From: Chitinophagales bacterium
Lineage (GTDB): Bacteria; Bacteroidota; Bacteroidia; Chitinophagales; UBA10324
Assembly (NCBI GenBank): GCA_019694975.1
Contig: JAIBAY010000005.1
Span: 186,001 to 250,000, forward strand
Length of the DNA stretch: 64,000 nucleotides
Reading direction: 5' to 3'
Shown: positions 25,417 through 35,462 of the stretch, piece by piece
Layout: each line of letters starts with the position of its first letter
Position numbering within the stretch: the stretch's first letter is position 1
Position numbers and translations under genes: made by a program
Notes under the pieces: generated by a model
The model's database searches: none
What the model saw: only the letters and a program-made list of their open reading frames with translations
What the model was told of the DNA's origin: nothing

Positions 25417-27498
25417 TTACTGTTTCAATATTTCAACAGTTTTAATCAGCTGCTTTTCATCCTGCACTATCTTCAGGAAATAAATTCCGGGTAACAAGTT
25501 GTTGATATTAAAGGTGCATGTTTCACCGGCAACCGAGCATGAAGCGAGCACCATTCTGCCCCAGACATCAAACAGTGTGATATGGTTATCGATTCCGTTT
25601 AACCCATCAATCGTCAGATAACTGTTTGCCGGATTCGGGTAAACATGGATATCCGATTCATCCGCAATAACCGCGGCATTCTTCTGCGGCAGTGTGGTAA
25701 ATTTCTTCCATTTACTTGTTGCTGATGTAACTGTTGGTATCGTATCACACTTGGTTTGAATATACCATTGATACACTGTGCCCGGCAACAAATCATTCAG
25801 GACCTTGCTCGTTCCTGAAGCCGATTTTGAACTCCATACTGAATCGGTAAGCGATTTGTAAAAAATGGTATAGCCGGTTGCATTTGTTGCATGGCCCCAG
25901 GTGAGTTTCGCACTGCTTTCAGTAATATTTTTTGATTTGAGTGTATTTTCTGTTGGCCTTGCACAAGGCTCCCATACATACCGGTGTGCGCGGTAAATAA
26001 CACCTTTGGTGCTTTGATCCAGTGTCATTTCCCAAACAATATTGCCAAGACTGTCCACTTCCGTCAGGTTAGGTGATCCTTTACCCAGCACGCTGCCGAT
26101 ATAGATCGACCCCCAGTTGATAAAGGTGTTGCCATTGGGAAGTCGTTGCATATTTCCCATTGCAAAGCCGCGCACCGTTTTTCCGTTGATGAAAGGATGA
26201 GTGTATGACCATACTTTGGACGCGGTCATGTTTACTTCATCCAGCCTGTACTCCTTGGCGAAGGAAGTTTTCACAGGGTGATAATTACCGTTATCATACA
26301 ATGTGATATTACCATTGGCAATTCTGCGAGCATCGTGCTGATAGTTGAAGCCAAGTGTATCATTCAGGAAAGTGAACTGGTTCATCACACCCCCAAGCCG
26401 CCAGATCATATCACCTGTGTTCCGGTCAATCTTAATTACCTGGTCGAGGTGGCGGCAGGAGAGCAAAATATTTCCATCTGTATCAATATCTATAGAATTC
26501 GCATGCACATAATCAATAAAACTGAAGAAGAGCGATTCATGCAGGGCTTCAGGAATATCGACATAATCCCAGCTGCGCCACTCAAAGATCACGTTCTTTG
26601 AAGCATCAAGTTCCTGTAATACCGCTCCTATCACTGTAGCATGCGGACTGTAATTGGGGTTATATACCGTCATGTCAACCGTTTGATAATCGAGGCCGAT
26701 GATAAAAGAATGCCCGTCAGGGAGAATGACAAACTCATGAATATCGGTAATATAACCGTTACCTGCCTGGAATGAATTGATCACATTATAATTGGAATCC
26801 AGCAACTGGTAGCTTGCCGTGGTTTCATCGTACAGCGTGAGATAACCGTTGCGGTTGATGTCGAAGTTCAGTCCTTTCACCTGCGATTCTGTTCTCATAA
26901 GAAAATGGCCGTCGCTGCTCATAATAGCAGCCTGTTCCACCGGTGCACCTGTCAGGCTGATGCTATGAAAAAATACTTCGCCCGGTGCAGGATTAGTGTT
27001 CACGTTGATTTCAAGTGGTGGCGACTGCAAGGAAGGATCAGTCAAGCCGTCTTCACTGCTGCTACCTGAAAGTTCCTCCATCATCTTCTTTCTGTACTTT
27101 TCAAACTCAAGCGTGGCTTCCGCAGTTGGTGCAGGACAGGTATGGAAACGGAAGACAAAACCCTGTAACTCCTCTCCTGCCTGCGTCCTGATACCATTGG
27201 AAATGTCAACTGTAATCTCCTCATTAAATGAAAACGGTGTAACAGGCTGTATTAAAATAGTTTTACCATCATCAGAAAGCCGGCAGTTCACTTCATGATA
27301 TCCGCTCCGCGAACCTGAGATCTTAAAAAGTGCCGGCTGTTGAATGGAAACTTCATCTATCTCACGACCATCGCGTAAAATGATATTACGCTCGGGGTGT
27401 TGGTAGATTGAACCGGGTTGCGGTGAGATGTATCGGAATTGCGCATAGCCCGGCAGTGCAATATTGAACAATAAAGCAAAGAGTACGCATTTATTCAT
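25417..27498 (-). CDS. secreted arylsulfotransferase (ASST) paralogue with T9SS sorting domain
   Basis: 693 residues: signal peptide (MNKCVLFALLFNIALPGYA), an N-terminal beta domain beginning QFRYISPQPGS, the ASST propeller with VHANSIDIDTDGNILLSCRH, LGFNYQHDARRIANGNITLY and INGKTVRGFAMGNMQRLPNG, one fibronectin III domain (about 530-605) and a T9SS tail (VYPNPANSYLTIDGL to GIYFLKIVQD). The same plan as the neighbouring gene and high similarity along the whole length point to tandem duplication. It should act at the surface or outside the cell; donor and acceptor are unknown, and no sulfatase or sulfate-activation gene is nearby. Confidence 0.85.
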   Translation of the reverse strand: MNKCVLFALLFNIALPGYAQFRYISPQPGSIYQHPERNIILRDGREIDEVSIQQPALFKISGSRSGYHEVNCRLSDDGKTILIQPVTPFSFNEEITVDISNGIRTQAGEELQGFVFRFHTCPAPTAEATLEFEKYRKKMMEELSGSSSEDGLTDPSLQSPPLEINVNTNPAPGEVFFHSISLTGAPVEQAAIMSSDGHFLMRTESQVKGLNFDINRNGYLTLYDETTASYQLLDSNYNVINSFQAGNGYITDIHEFVILPDGHSFIIGLDYQTVDMTVYNPNYSPHATVIGAVLQELDASKNVIFEWRSWDYVDIPEALHESLFFSFIDYVHANSIDIDTDGNILLSCRHLDQVIKIDRNTGDMIWRLGGVMNQFTFLNDTLGFNYQHDARRIANGNITLYDNGNYHPVKTSFAKEYRLDEVNMTASKVWSYTHPFINGKTVRGFAMGNMQRLPNGNTFINWGSIYIGSVLGKGSPNLTEVDSLGNIVWEMTLDQSTKGVIYRAHRYVWEPCARPTENTLKSKNITESSAKLTWGHATNATGYTIFYKSLTDSVWSSKSASGTSKVLNDLLPGTVYQWYIQTKCDTIPTVTSATSKWKKFTTLPQKNAAVIADESDIHVYPNPANSYLTIDGLNGIDNHITLFDVWGRMVLASCSVAGETCTFNINNLLPGIYFLKIVQDEKQLIKTVEILKQ

Positions 27499-27613
27499 AG
27501 CTGTGATTTGACTTCAAAATAATTAAAAAAAATGTGACCGTCAGATGTAAGGTTGCCTTTTAGAGAGAAATGGTTGATTGACAGATGGTCAATACCATCA
27601 TATCGGCATATAC

Positions 27614-28303
27614 CTAACCAATGGTGCCGGATAATCTTTCCACTGTCCAATACATAGCAATGACAGCGATGCAACAGGAAAGTGGTATAACAATTCTTTT
27701 CCGGTACCAGGGATACTGGCCAAACCATTTACCGAATAAAAAATAAGCAAGTAGAATAATGGTAATCTGCCCCAGCTCAACCCCGATATTGAAAGTGATG
27801 AGCCCGGTCAGGAATTCCTTTTGTGGCAGTCCCAGCCCGATTAGCACACTGGCGAAACCCATACCGTGCACGAGTCCGAAAAGGAATATGATAAAGATGC
27901 GCCATGGATGTAACTCTGCAGTGATGATATTTTCAAAAGCCACCAATACAATGGATAAAGCTATTACCGGCTCAACAATAGCGGAAGGTGGTGTGATTAG
28001 TCCATACATCGCCAATCCGAGCGTTATGGAATGCGCAATGGTAAATGCGGTGGCCTGCCATATCACCTTAGTAAGGTTGCTTGAGAGTAAAAAGATGCTG
28101 AGAATAAAAAGCATATGATCTGCTCCAGCCGGAATAATGTGCCGGAAGCCCAGTAGCAGATACGCCAGCCCGATATCAGTTCTCGACATCTTGCTGAAAT
28201 CATAATTCATCGAATGAGCATAAACAGCCGCACCGCCTGCCATTACGATAGCCACTGTAAGCAAGGTGGCCTTTATGCTAATTGCCGCTACGGAATTTTT
28301 CAT
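27614..28303 (-). CDS. HupE/UreJ-like membrane protein
   Basis: A 229-residue protein with a signal-like first helix and about six further membrane segments. The family motif is FRHIIPAGADHMLFILSIFL (His and Asp in the HxxxxGxDHxLF motif), followed by AHSITLGLA and LFGLVHGMGFA, which together make the conserved His-rich core of HupE/UreJ nickel/cobalt permease-like proteins. No hydrogenase or urease genes are in the window, so the cargo is unknown; another divalent metal is possible. It forms a unit with the TPR gene (45 bp apart). Confidence 0.82.
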   Translation of the reverse strand: MKNSVAAISIKATLLTVAIVMAGGAAVYAHSMNYDFSKMSRTDIGLAYLLLGFRHIIPAGADHMLFILSIFLLSSNLTKVIWQATAFTIAHSITLGLAMYGLITPPSAIVEPVIALSIVLVAFENIITAELHPWRIFIIFLFGLVHGMGFASVLIGLGLPQKEFLTGLITFNIGVELGQITIILLAYFLFGKWFGQYPWYRKRIVIPLSCCIAVIAMYWTVERLSGTIG

Positions 28304-28348
28304 GCTGTTTGCCGGTAAAATTGCGTCATTCCAGGTTGATTTAATTTC

Positions 28349-29725
28349 CTACATCACTAAAGTTGCAGCCCCGCCTTCCTGTTTCGTGGCCGGCAGTGTA
28401 ATCAATGCACTTGCTTCCTCCGCAAGGTCTCCGGCAAGATAAGGATTGATCTCAAATGCCTGCTGCAGCAGTGTCTTGCCTTTCTCATACTGATTATTTT
28501 TACAATAGATCAGGCCTGCTCTACAGAGCAGCACCGGATTCCGTGAACCAGTGCGCATTGCTTTTTCTAAATACGGAATGCCTGCAGCGCTGTCACCACG
28601 CTTATAATAGATCCATGCCATAAGCTCATTCACCTCAATATTGTCAGGGCGGCGCTTGTATTCGGCCATAGCATGTTTCAATGCCGCATCTTTATCATTC
28701 ATTTTAAGGTAAACAGTGGCCAGCTCCTTATCTGCATAGTGGCCGGCATCGCCGTTTTCATCATTGGAATTTGCATGTTGCTTCAACAGTTTGATCGTCT
28801 CCTTACCTATCGAATCGGCCTTTTCAGTTTGTCCTGTCAGCCTGTACAGATCCATCAGTTCATCACCAAATGCATAGTCCTTCACCAGTGAAGCGGCCTG
28901 TTCAAAGTACATGATAGCATTACTGTAGTTTTTTCTGGCCTGTTCCACCCGTCCCAAAGCGGCAATCGCATAGGCATAATTAGGACGCAGCTTATTGGCT
29001 GCCTTGTAATACATTTCAGCTGTATCAATCTTGCCATTGATCTCATATAATCTTCCGAGGTACACACGCACCCATTCTGTTTGTTCCAGGCCCGGCACTC
29101 CGGCATCTACCGCCATCTTCATCACCTCTATGGCACCCGGGACATCGCCAAAAATTTCACGGAGATATGAAATCCTCGAATAGGAACGCAAATCAGGCCT
29201 GATGGCACACATGGAATCTGCCATGTACACTGCACTGTCATACTTTCCAAGCTCTACGTATCCGTCGGTCAGCACACCATACACAAATGCCGCATGCGGG
29301 TTGATGCGCTGCGCTGCTTTACCCATATCGAGGCCTTGCTGAAAATGATGCTGCGACAGGTACACTGTCGCCAGAGTGGCCAGGGCTTCATAATTTTTCG
29401 GATCATTGCTGATCAAACCGTTCAGGAGTTTGATACAGGCCATATCGTAATAGTTATAATCTCCCGTCACACGGGCTTCCTGAATATATGCCTGTGCAAG
29501 CTGAATTTTTGACCTGGCGTCATCGGGGTTCTTACGGATCTTTTCCAGTAATCCTTCAATGGCAGCTTTGGTGTTCAACCATTCATTGCCCATAGAAGTG
29601 CCGCCGATACGGTTCTTAAGTGGCAGCACATCCGGCTCCTCTTTACGAAAGGCAACAATTACTCCTACAAAAAGGATGAGAATAATCGCAGAGATTATGT
29701 AAAAGTTTTTTTTTATCAACTCCAT
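28349..29725 (-). CDS. membrane-anchored tetratricopeptide-repeat protein
   Basis: From the ATG at 29725 (MELIKKNFYIISAIILILFVG) the product has 458 residues: a single N-terminal membrane anchor, a linker of about 50 residues, then 9 to 10 TPR-type helical pairs (for instance ARSKIQLAQAYIQEARVTGD, YEALATLATVYLSQHHFQQG, AYAIAALGRVEQARKNYSNA, PVLLCRAGLIYCKNNQYEKG). An ATG at 29767 would add 14 residues before the anchor. TPR arrays serve as protein-binding scaffolds. Transcribed together with, and upstream of, the HupE-like gene; function unknown. Confidence 0.8.
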   Translation of the reverse strand: MELIKKNFYIISAIILILFVGVIVAFRKEEPDVLPLKNRIGGTSMGNEWLNTKAAIEGLLEKIRKNPDDARSKIQLAQAYIQEARVTGDYNYYDMACIKLLNGLISNDPKNYEALATLATVYLSQHHFQQGLDMGKAAQRINPHAAFVYGVLTDGYVELGKYDSAVYMADSMCAIRPDLRSYSRISYLREIFGDVPGAIEVMKMAVDAGVPGLEQTEWVRVYLGRLYEINGKIDTAEMYYKAANKLRPNYAYAIAALGRVEQARKNYSNAIMYFEQAASLVKDYAFGDELMDLYRLTGQTEKADSIGKETIKLLKQHANSNDENGDAGHYADKELATVYLKMNDKDAALKHAMAEYKRRPDNIEVNELMAWIYYKRGDSAAGIPYLEKAMRTGSRNPVLLCRAGLIYCKNNQYEKGKTLLQQAFEINPYLAGDLAEEASALITLPATKQEGGAATLVM

Positions 29726-29987
29726 GGTATATTTTTTTGAGTGGAAAGTTTTTTTGCCGACAGGCAAAGGGAGATACGAAATCCGGATGCACTGCGATTT
29801 AAAAAACTGAAAAATATTTTACGGGGATGAAAAGTCAACTATTTTCGGCCTTAACCTGATTTTTCTTCTTTGTTTTCTTTAAAAAACAATAATGAAAGGA
29901 ACACCAGGTCCCTTTACCCTGATATTTTGAGATAACTTACAATTATTCTACCTTGAACCAGCCTCAAAAAAGTAAAGTAACCTTCGC

Positions 29988-32900
29988 GTGATGGGAAAAA
30001 TTCTACCACTAATTGCCCTCTTGCTGCTGTTTGGTGCCGGTTACGCCTTTTCACAGGTATCAGACATTACCGGCACTGTTACTTCTGCAGAAAACGGACA
30101 ACCACTTTCTTTCGTCACCATAGTAGTAAAGGGCACCACCAATGCAGTGAACTCCGACGCTGATGGTAAATACACGCTCCGCCGGGTTATGGCAGGCGAT
30201 ACCATCCTTTTCAGTTTTGTCGGATATGCGACACGGGAAATAATTGCGGGAACACAAAATGTTGTAAATGTCACCCTGCAACCCAATTCAGAACTTGATG
30301 AAGTGGTGGTAACAGCGCTTGCACTGAACCGGCAAAAACGCGAGCTCGGCTACTCCACTGAAAAAGTCAGCGGCGACGAAATCAGGCAATCCAATTCGCC
30401 AAACGTCCTCAACGCGCTCACCGGCAAAGCCGCAGGCGTTCAGATAGCTAACCCCGACGGTGTGGACGGCGGAACCACACGCATCACCATCCGCGGCAAC
30501 AACAGTATCGGTGGCAATAATCAGCCATTGATCGTGGTAGATGGTATTCCCATCAGCAACGATCCCGGAATGGTGGATGTAGGAAGGGGCCGTGACTGGG
30601 GTTCCGCCATCAACAACATCAATATGGAAGATGTGGAAGACATACAAATACTGAAAGGCGGTGCGGCTTCAGCATTGTATGGCTCAAGGGGAGCCAATGG
30701 CGTGGTGCTGATCACCACTAAAAAAGGCAGGCAGCAAAAAGGACTTGGTATTTCTTATAACCTTTCCTATAAAATTTCGGATCCATACCGCTACCGCGAC
30801 GTGCAAAATACTTATGGTGGAGGCGCGCCTTCCACGCTGTACACTGCACCTGATTTCACCTATAGTTCCGATGGCACTCCAATGTTACCATCTTTATCAA
30901 CCGATGCGGAATTCGGTTATCCCGGATCAGCTGTTTCCTGGGGACCCGCTTATAACGGCCAGATGATACTATGGTGGGACAGTGTGATGCGCCCATGGTC
31001 ACCACAGCCGGAAAACCTGCAGATTCCCTTCCGAACCGGCCATACGGCAACACACAATCTGTCAGTAGAAGGTGCAGGCGAAGCTGGCTCACTCCGGGTT
31101 TCACTTACCCGCACCGATAATAGCCCAATAGTTTACAACAGCAATTACAACCAAACCACCCTGAGCACCAATTCCAACCTGAAGGTTTCTGACCGTATCA
31201 GCCTGGGTTTATCGGCAGCTTATACTGATTATCACCGGCTGAACAGCCCTATGCTGGGTGAAGATCCCAGTTCATTCAGCAAAGGACTATTGTATTCATG
31301 GCCTCGAAGTTACCTGGGTGAAGACCTCAGCCATTACACACTGCCCGACGGAACACGCGATCCGCTCGAAGGGTATCCGTATTTGTATATCGATCAGTAC
31401 CTCTGGTGGAATTATTATAATAACAATACAACGCTTGACCGGATTAAGCTGACCGGCGGCCTCACCCTTAACTATGCCATTACTGATTGGCTCTCTTTTA
31501 CCGGCCGCACTGGTATTGATTATACGGGTGATGAGTTTGAACAGAAAAATAAACCTGCCGATCTGATTGGTCTCTTAGGCGGATATTATGCCGTAACACA
31601 GCAACGCGACCGGAGTTATAACAATGAGTTTCTGCTGACGGCAACAAGGAATAAGATCTTCAACTCCGGTATTAATGCCTCCGTCAATTTCGGCGGCTCC
31701 AGCTGGGACCGGAATATGCGTAACCAAAGTGCGCATTCAGGAACATGGTATTTCCCCAACTGGTATAGCCTCTCCAATTATACGCCAACTGTATACGGAC
31801 AGGATGCTGACGGCAACACCATCGTCATCAGCAAAGGAGATGATCCGGCATCGCTCATTCCTCAGGCAACCTTTTACAGGAAACGAATCAACTCACTCTA
31901 TGCATTTCTGAATCTATCCTACAAAAATTTCCTTTTTGCAGAACTCACGGGCCGCAATGATTGGTCGTCCACGCTGCCGGAAAATGCCAACTCATATTTT
32001 TATCCGGGCATCTCCGTCAGTTTTATAGCATCCGATGCATTCAACTTTAGGAATGACTGGCTCAGCTTCTTTAAGATAAGGATGGGTGCCGCACAAACTG
32101 CTACCGATACCGATCCCTACCTCACTGAATTTTATTACACCACCGGTTTGTGGGGCGGAGATCAGTACTCCTTGTATCCGGGAACCATTCCTCCTGTAGC
32201 GCTAAAACCACAAAGGGTGAATTCTTATGAAGCCGGCACCAGCCTCGGCTTCAACAACGATCGTATCACGCTGGACTTTACCTATTACTACAAATACTGC
32301 TTCGATCAGATCATCTCCCTTCCGTTGCCCGCTTCCTCCGGTGCACCGCTGGTATCTATTAACGAAGGCGTACTCAGTAACCGGGGATGGGAAGTCACGC
32401 TTAGCGCTACGGTGTTGCAGCAAAATCATGTAGCCGTGAAAACAGGATTGAATATTTCCAGAAACAGGAATAAAGTAGTCAGCCTCGGTGATTTTGCCGA
32501 CACATACATTCTTGCCGACATCTGGGGTGAAAACGGTCCACAGATGGCATTGCATGCAGGAGATGATTTTGGAACCATCCTCGGATGGGACTACGTGTAT
32601 AAAAATGGTCAGCCTGTAGTGAGTGATGATGGAAAAAAATATGAGATCACCGATACGCGTGTTCCTATCGGGAATGCTGCACCGGACTTTCTTGCGGGTT
32701 GGACCACCGAATTCCGGTATAAGAATTTCACTTTGCGCACACTGATAGATACCAAGTGGGGCGGAGATATCTACTGCGGTTCCTATGTCATCGGTTTGCA
32801 GACGGGGCAAAGTCCTGCAACACTCACTGAGCGCGACGGAGATGCACTTCCGTTTACAGATACCGAAGGCAATGAAAGCAATTCGGGTGTAATCCTTCCG

Positions 32901-33260
32901 GGTGTGCATGAAGACGGCACACCCAATGAAACGGTGGTTCATTATTACTACAAATACATGCCGAATGCCGGCGGATGGGGACATTTCCTGTCAACGCCGG
33001 GCATTGTGGAAGATACGTGGGTCAAGTTTCGCGAAGTGAGCTTATCGTACAGCCTTCCTGCCAGCGCTGTCAAAAAGCTGAAAATCTTCCGTGAGTTGTC
33101 TGTTTCGGTGACAGGGCGCGACCTGTTTTATATTTACAATACACTACCCGACCATATCAATCCCGAAGGCATCATGGGTGCAGGTGATGCACAGGGATTT
33201 GAATGGGCTTCATTGCCCGGTGTGCGGTCGTTTTCATTTTCACTCAACGCTGGGTTTTAA
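29988..33260 (+). CDS. SusC/RagA-type TonB-dependent outer-membrane transporter
   Basis: A 1090-residue outer-membrane channel for TonB-driven uptake of oligosaccharides, peptides or other large nutrients. Order: signal peptide (1-22), a carboxypeptidase-D-like domain (ITGTVTSAENGQPLSFVTIV, about 26-100), the plug with the SusC motif ILKGGAASALYGSRGANGVV (about 222-241), then the beta-barrel to a C-terminal aromatic strand (FSFSLNAGF). Length and order are standard. Directly followed by its SusD partner. No glycoside hydrolase of a classical polysaccharide locus is adjacent, so the substrate could be a glycoprotein or peptide. Confidence 0.93.
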   Translation: MMGKILPLIALLLLFGAGYAFSQVSDITGTVTSAENGQPLSFVTIVVKGTTNAVNSDADGKYTLRRVMAGDTILFSFVGYATREIIAGTQNVVNVTLQPNSELDEVVVTALALNRQKRELGYSTEKVSGDEIRQSNSPNVLNALTGKAAGVQIANPDGVDGGTTRITIRGNNSIGGNNQPLIVVDGIPISNDPGMVDVGRGRDWGSAINNINMEDVEDIQILKGGAASALYGSRGANGVVLITTKKGRQQKGLGISYNLSYKISDPYRYRDVQNTYGGGAPSTLYTAPDFTYSSDGTPMLPSLSTDAEFGYPGSAVSWGPAYNGQMILWWDSVMRPWSPQPENLQIPFRTGHTATHNLSVEGAGEAGSLRVSLTRTDNSPIVYNSNYNQTTLSTNSNLKVSDRISLGLSAAYTDYHRLNSPMLGEDPSSFSKGLLYSWPRSYLGEDLSHYTLPDGTRDPLEGYPYLYIDQYLWWNYYNNNTTLDRIKLTGGLTLNYAITDWLSFTGRTGIDYTGDEFEQKNKPADLIGLLGGYYAVTQQRDRSYNNEFLLTATRNKIFNSGINASVNFGGSSWDRNMRNQSAHSGTWYFPNWYSLSNYTPTVYGQDADGNTIVISKGDDPASLIPQATFYRKRINSLYAFLNLSYKNFLFAELTGRNDWSSTLPENANSYFYPGISVSFIASDAFNFRNDWLSFFKIRMGAAQTATDTDPYLTEFYYTTGLWGGDQYSLYPGTIPPVALKPQRVNSYEAGTSLGFNNDRITLDFTYYYKYCFDQIISLPLPASSGAPLVSINEGVLSNRGWEVTLSATVLQQNHVAVKTGLNISRNRNKVVSLGDFADTYILADIWGENGPQMALHAGDDFGTILGWDYVYKNGQPVVSDDGKKYEITDTRVPIGNAAPDFLAGWTTEFRYKNFTLRTLIDTKWGGDIYCGSYVIGLQTGQSPATLTERDGDALPFTDTEGNESNSGVILPGVHEDGTPNETVVHYYYKYMPNAGGWGHFLSTPGIVEDTWVKFREVSLSYSLPASAVKKLKIFRELSVSVTGRDLFYIYNTLPDHINPEGIMGAGDAQGFEWASLPGVRSFSFSLNAGF

Positions 33261-33319
33261 ACAGAAAGATGCAGACACCTGTTCACATTCGTAAAAACCG
33301 CTTGCAATATGCATTTGTC

Positions 33320-34936
33320 ATGTTGCATAAGCATTTTATTTACCTTATGCTGATAGCGGTGGTCTTCAGCTCTTCCTGCAGAAAAGATTTTGATGAGATC
33401 AATAAAAATCCCAATGGCTTTAACACGGCAAGCGATGGCGCACTGTTCAACGCAGTCATCAGCTCACTTCAGTCGGGATGGAATGAGCAGCTGTATGTAA
33501 ACATTTCCGTATTGTATAAAGAGACGCAGCTGGTGGCGCTGCCTCAGGTGCGGTGGAATAATTACACGCTTGGAACGGAAGAAATATGGGACAACTATTA
33601 CACCATGCTGCCGAATCTGCGTGAGCTTGAAAAACGGTTTCAATCGCTCGATACTGCTGCGGCTGAAGTGAAAAATATGATGGCGATGGAAAAGATCATC
33701 CTCGCTTATAAAACCTTCAAGGTCACCGACCTCTTCGGCGACATTCCTTTTTCTGATGCCGGTTTTGGTTTCCAGGATGTAACAAGGCTGCATCCGAAGT
33801 TTGATACGCAGGAATCCATTTATAAAAACTTGCTGAAAGAATTGGAATGGGCAGCAAATCATATTGATCCCGCTGCCACTGCAAAAGAACCGATACTAAC
33901 TTTTAAAAACTTCGACAACTTGTTTTTCGGCGACCTTGGCAAATGGCAAAAGTTTGCCAACTCGCTGCGGCTGCGTTATGCGATGCGCATGGTAAATAAA
34001 GAACCGGTATTGGCGGGAACTATCATCAAAGATATTTTTGATAATCAGCGGCCTGTATTCGGACTGAATGAATTCGGACAACTGAACAATGATGCCGGTG
34101 AATGTGCAGCATTATATCCTTACCGGCTGGGCTATCGCAATGAAAGCAAGGGATGGTCCTTCAACCAATCGAAAGATGTGCGGATGGGAACAACGATGTG
34201 GCATCAGTTATCCAGCCACGACAGCACCGATGGCAGTGGCATCTTCGATCCACGGGCCTATTATTTTTTTGAGACTAATAACAACAATGGCTGGATGGCA
34301 TTTCCCAACGACCCGCCGGCTGCAACGCCGGATGGCGGCATTCCTTATGAATATCATCGCGACATCAACTACACCATCAAAGGTTCCGACTGCCTTTATT
34401 CACCGGTCAATTATTATCTCTGCCGTGATATGGATTATCAGCCTGACATATTGATAACCGGAGCAGAAGTAATCTTCATCCGTGCTGAAGCCTTCCTTCT
34501 GGGTATTGGCGTGGCAAAGGATCAGGGCATGGCGGGTTCGGCTTTCCTTGATGGCATACAGTTCTCGCTCAATTTCTGGCAGACGGTGATGAACAATTCG
34601 CACCTGCCACCGGGCACGCTGTTTTCCGCTAACATCACAGTGCCTGCTAATCTTGATTTCATATCCGTACAAAATAATGTTGACTTCTTCACCGGCAGCG
34701 AAGAAGTGCAGCTGAGGGAAATATATGCGCAAAGCTGGATTGATTTCTTCCGCCAGCCGCAGGAAGCATTTGCCTTGGCAAGAAGAACGGGACTGACACC
34801 GTATGAAGGATCGGCCAGTGATGTTTACCGCTTCCCGATTCCACCTTCCGAAGTAGCCTACAACCAGGATAACTGGATGAACGCCATTGGCGCGTCAGGC
34901 GATGACCAGGATGCAAAGGTCTGGTGGATGAAATAA
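33320..34936 (+). CDS. SusD/RagB-like substrate-binding lipoprotein
   Basis: Outer-membrane lipoprotein that acts as the lid of the SusC channel. The start at ATG 33320 gives MLHKHFIYLMLIAVVFSSSC, a compact lipoprotein signal ending in Cys20. ATG 33269, 8 nt past the SusC stop, is an alternative, and earlier in-frame starts overlap susC. The mature protein begins RKDFDEINKNPNGF, typical of the SusD-like subgroup, followed by TPR-like helices (FKVTDLFGDIPFSDAG) and the C-terminal YAQSWIDFFRQPQEAFALAR helix. About 539 residues from 33320. Cotranscribed with susC. Confidence 0.88.
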   Translation: MLHKHFIYLMLIAVVFSSSCRKDFDEINKNPNGFNTASDGALFNAVISSLQSGWNEQLYVNISVLYKETQLVALPQVRWNNYTLGTEEIWDNYYTMLPNLRELEKRFQSLDTAAAEVKNMMAMEKIILAYKTFKVTDLFGDIPFSDAGFGFQDVTRLHPKFDTQESIYKNLLKELEWAANHIDPAATAKEPILTFKNFDNLFFGDLGKWQKFANSLRLRYAMRMVNKEPVLAGTIIKDIFDNQRPVFGLNEFGQLNNDAGECAALYPYRLGYRNESKGWSFNQSKDVRMGTTMWHQLSSHDSTDGSGIFDPRAYYFFETNNNNGWMAFPNDPPAATPDGGIPYEYHRDINYTIKGSDCLYSPVNYYLCRDMDYQPDILITGAEVIFIRAEAFLLGIGVAKDQGMAGSAFLDGIQFSLNFWQTVMNNSHLPPGTLFSANITVPANLDFISVQNNVDFFTGSEEVQLREIYAQSWIDFFRQPQEAFALARRTGLTPYEGSASDVYRFPIPPSEVAYNQDNWMNAIGASGDDQDAKVWWMK

Positions 34937-35462
34937 AGAATGTACCGGCTGCTATTTCTTTGCTGTCTTATACGGTCAAATTATTTTTAAGTCATGTATC
35001 ATTAGGGTGTCTTGTAAATTGAATTCTCAATTTTGATTATTGAGCAAGTTGATACCCATCAGTGAACCTTTTCATTCTTGTATCACATCACCTCCAAGCC
35101 ACTCCGTTTTTTGCCGTTGAATAAATTCAATGGCAAGGGATAACGGTATAGCTAATCGGAACATCGTTTCTTGAATGATCTTCAATCATCCGGGAATCAA
35201 GTTGATCGAATTGAATATTGAATATTGAGTGATCAATTTCCACCATTGACAAATTCAAAAGAAGCAGCGCATCACCGCCAGGCCACTCCGTTATCCTTTG
35301 CCGCCCGTTCTAACCGGCGGCAAAAAATTTGATCATGAATGATTAACAGCGGCTAATCACCGAACCAGAACCCTAATCTTCTATCTCCCGATATTTTTTT
35401 TCATAATCCGATATTGAATAACTTTGGCCACTTCGTGAATCAACAAAAACTATAACAGCACC
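34937..35462. other. intergenic region with a duplicated hairpin unit
   Basis: 526 bp without a gene. Two related units each begin with GCCACTCCGTT and run into a strong hairpin: unit 1 at 35096-35136 (TTGCC...GGCAA with TTGAAT/ATTCAA inner stem) and unit 2 at 35280-35324 (TTTGCCGCC/GGCGGCAAA, perfect 9-bp stem). Neither is followed by a T run on the plus strand. A short TATTGAA heptad run occurs near 35213-35227. The right end holds the promoter-like box of the next gene. Confidence 0.65.
35419..35426 (+). promoter_or_regulatory. -7 box of the cyanophycinase-like gene
   Basis: TAACTTTG matches TANNTTTG exactly and lies 36 nt ahead of the ATG. The -33 position has only a T run (TTTT, 19 nt upstream) instead of TTTG. 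Confidence 0.5.

Noticed and set aside
32202-32984. Long reverse open frame (260 codons) inside susC
   Set aside because: Shadow of the susC reading frame, with unnatural Ile/Cys/His-rich composition; susC is unambiguous.
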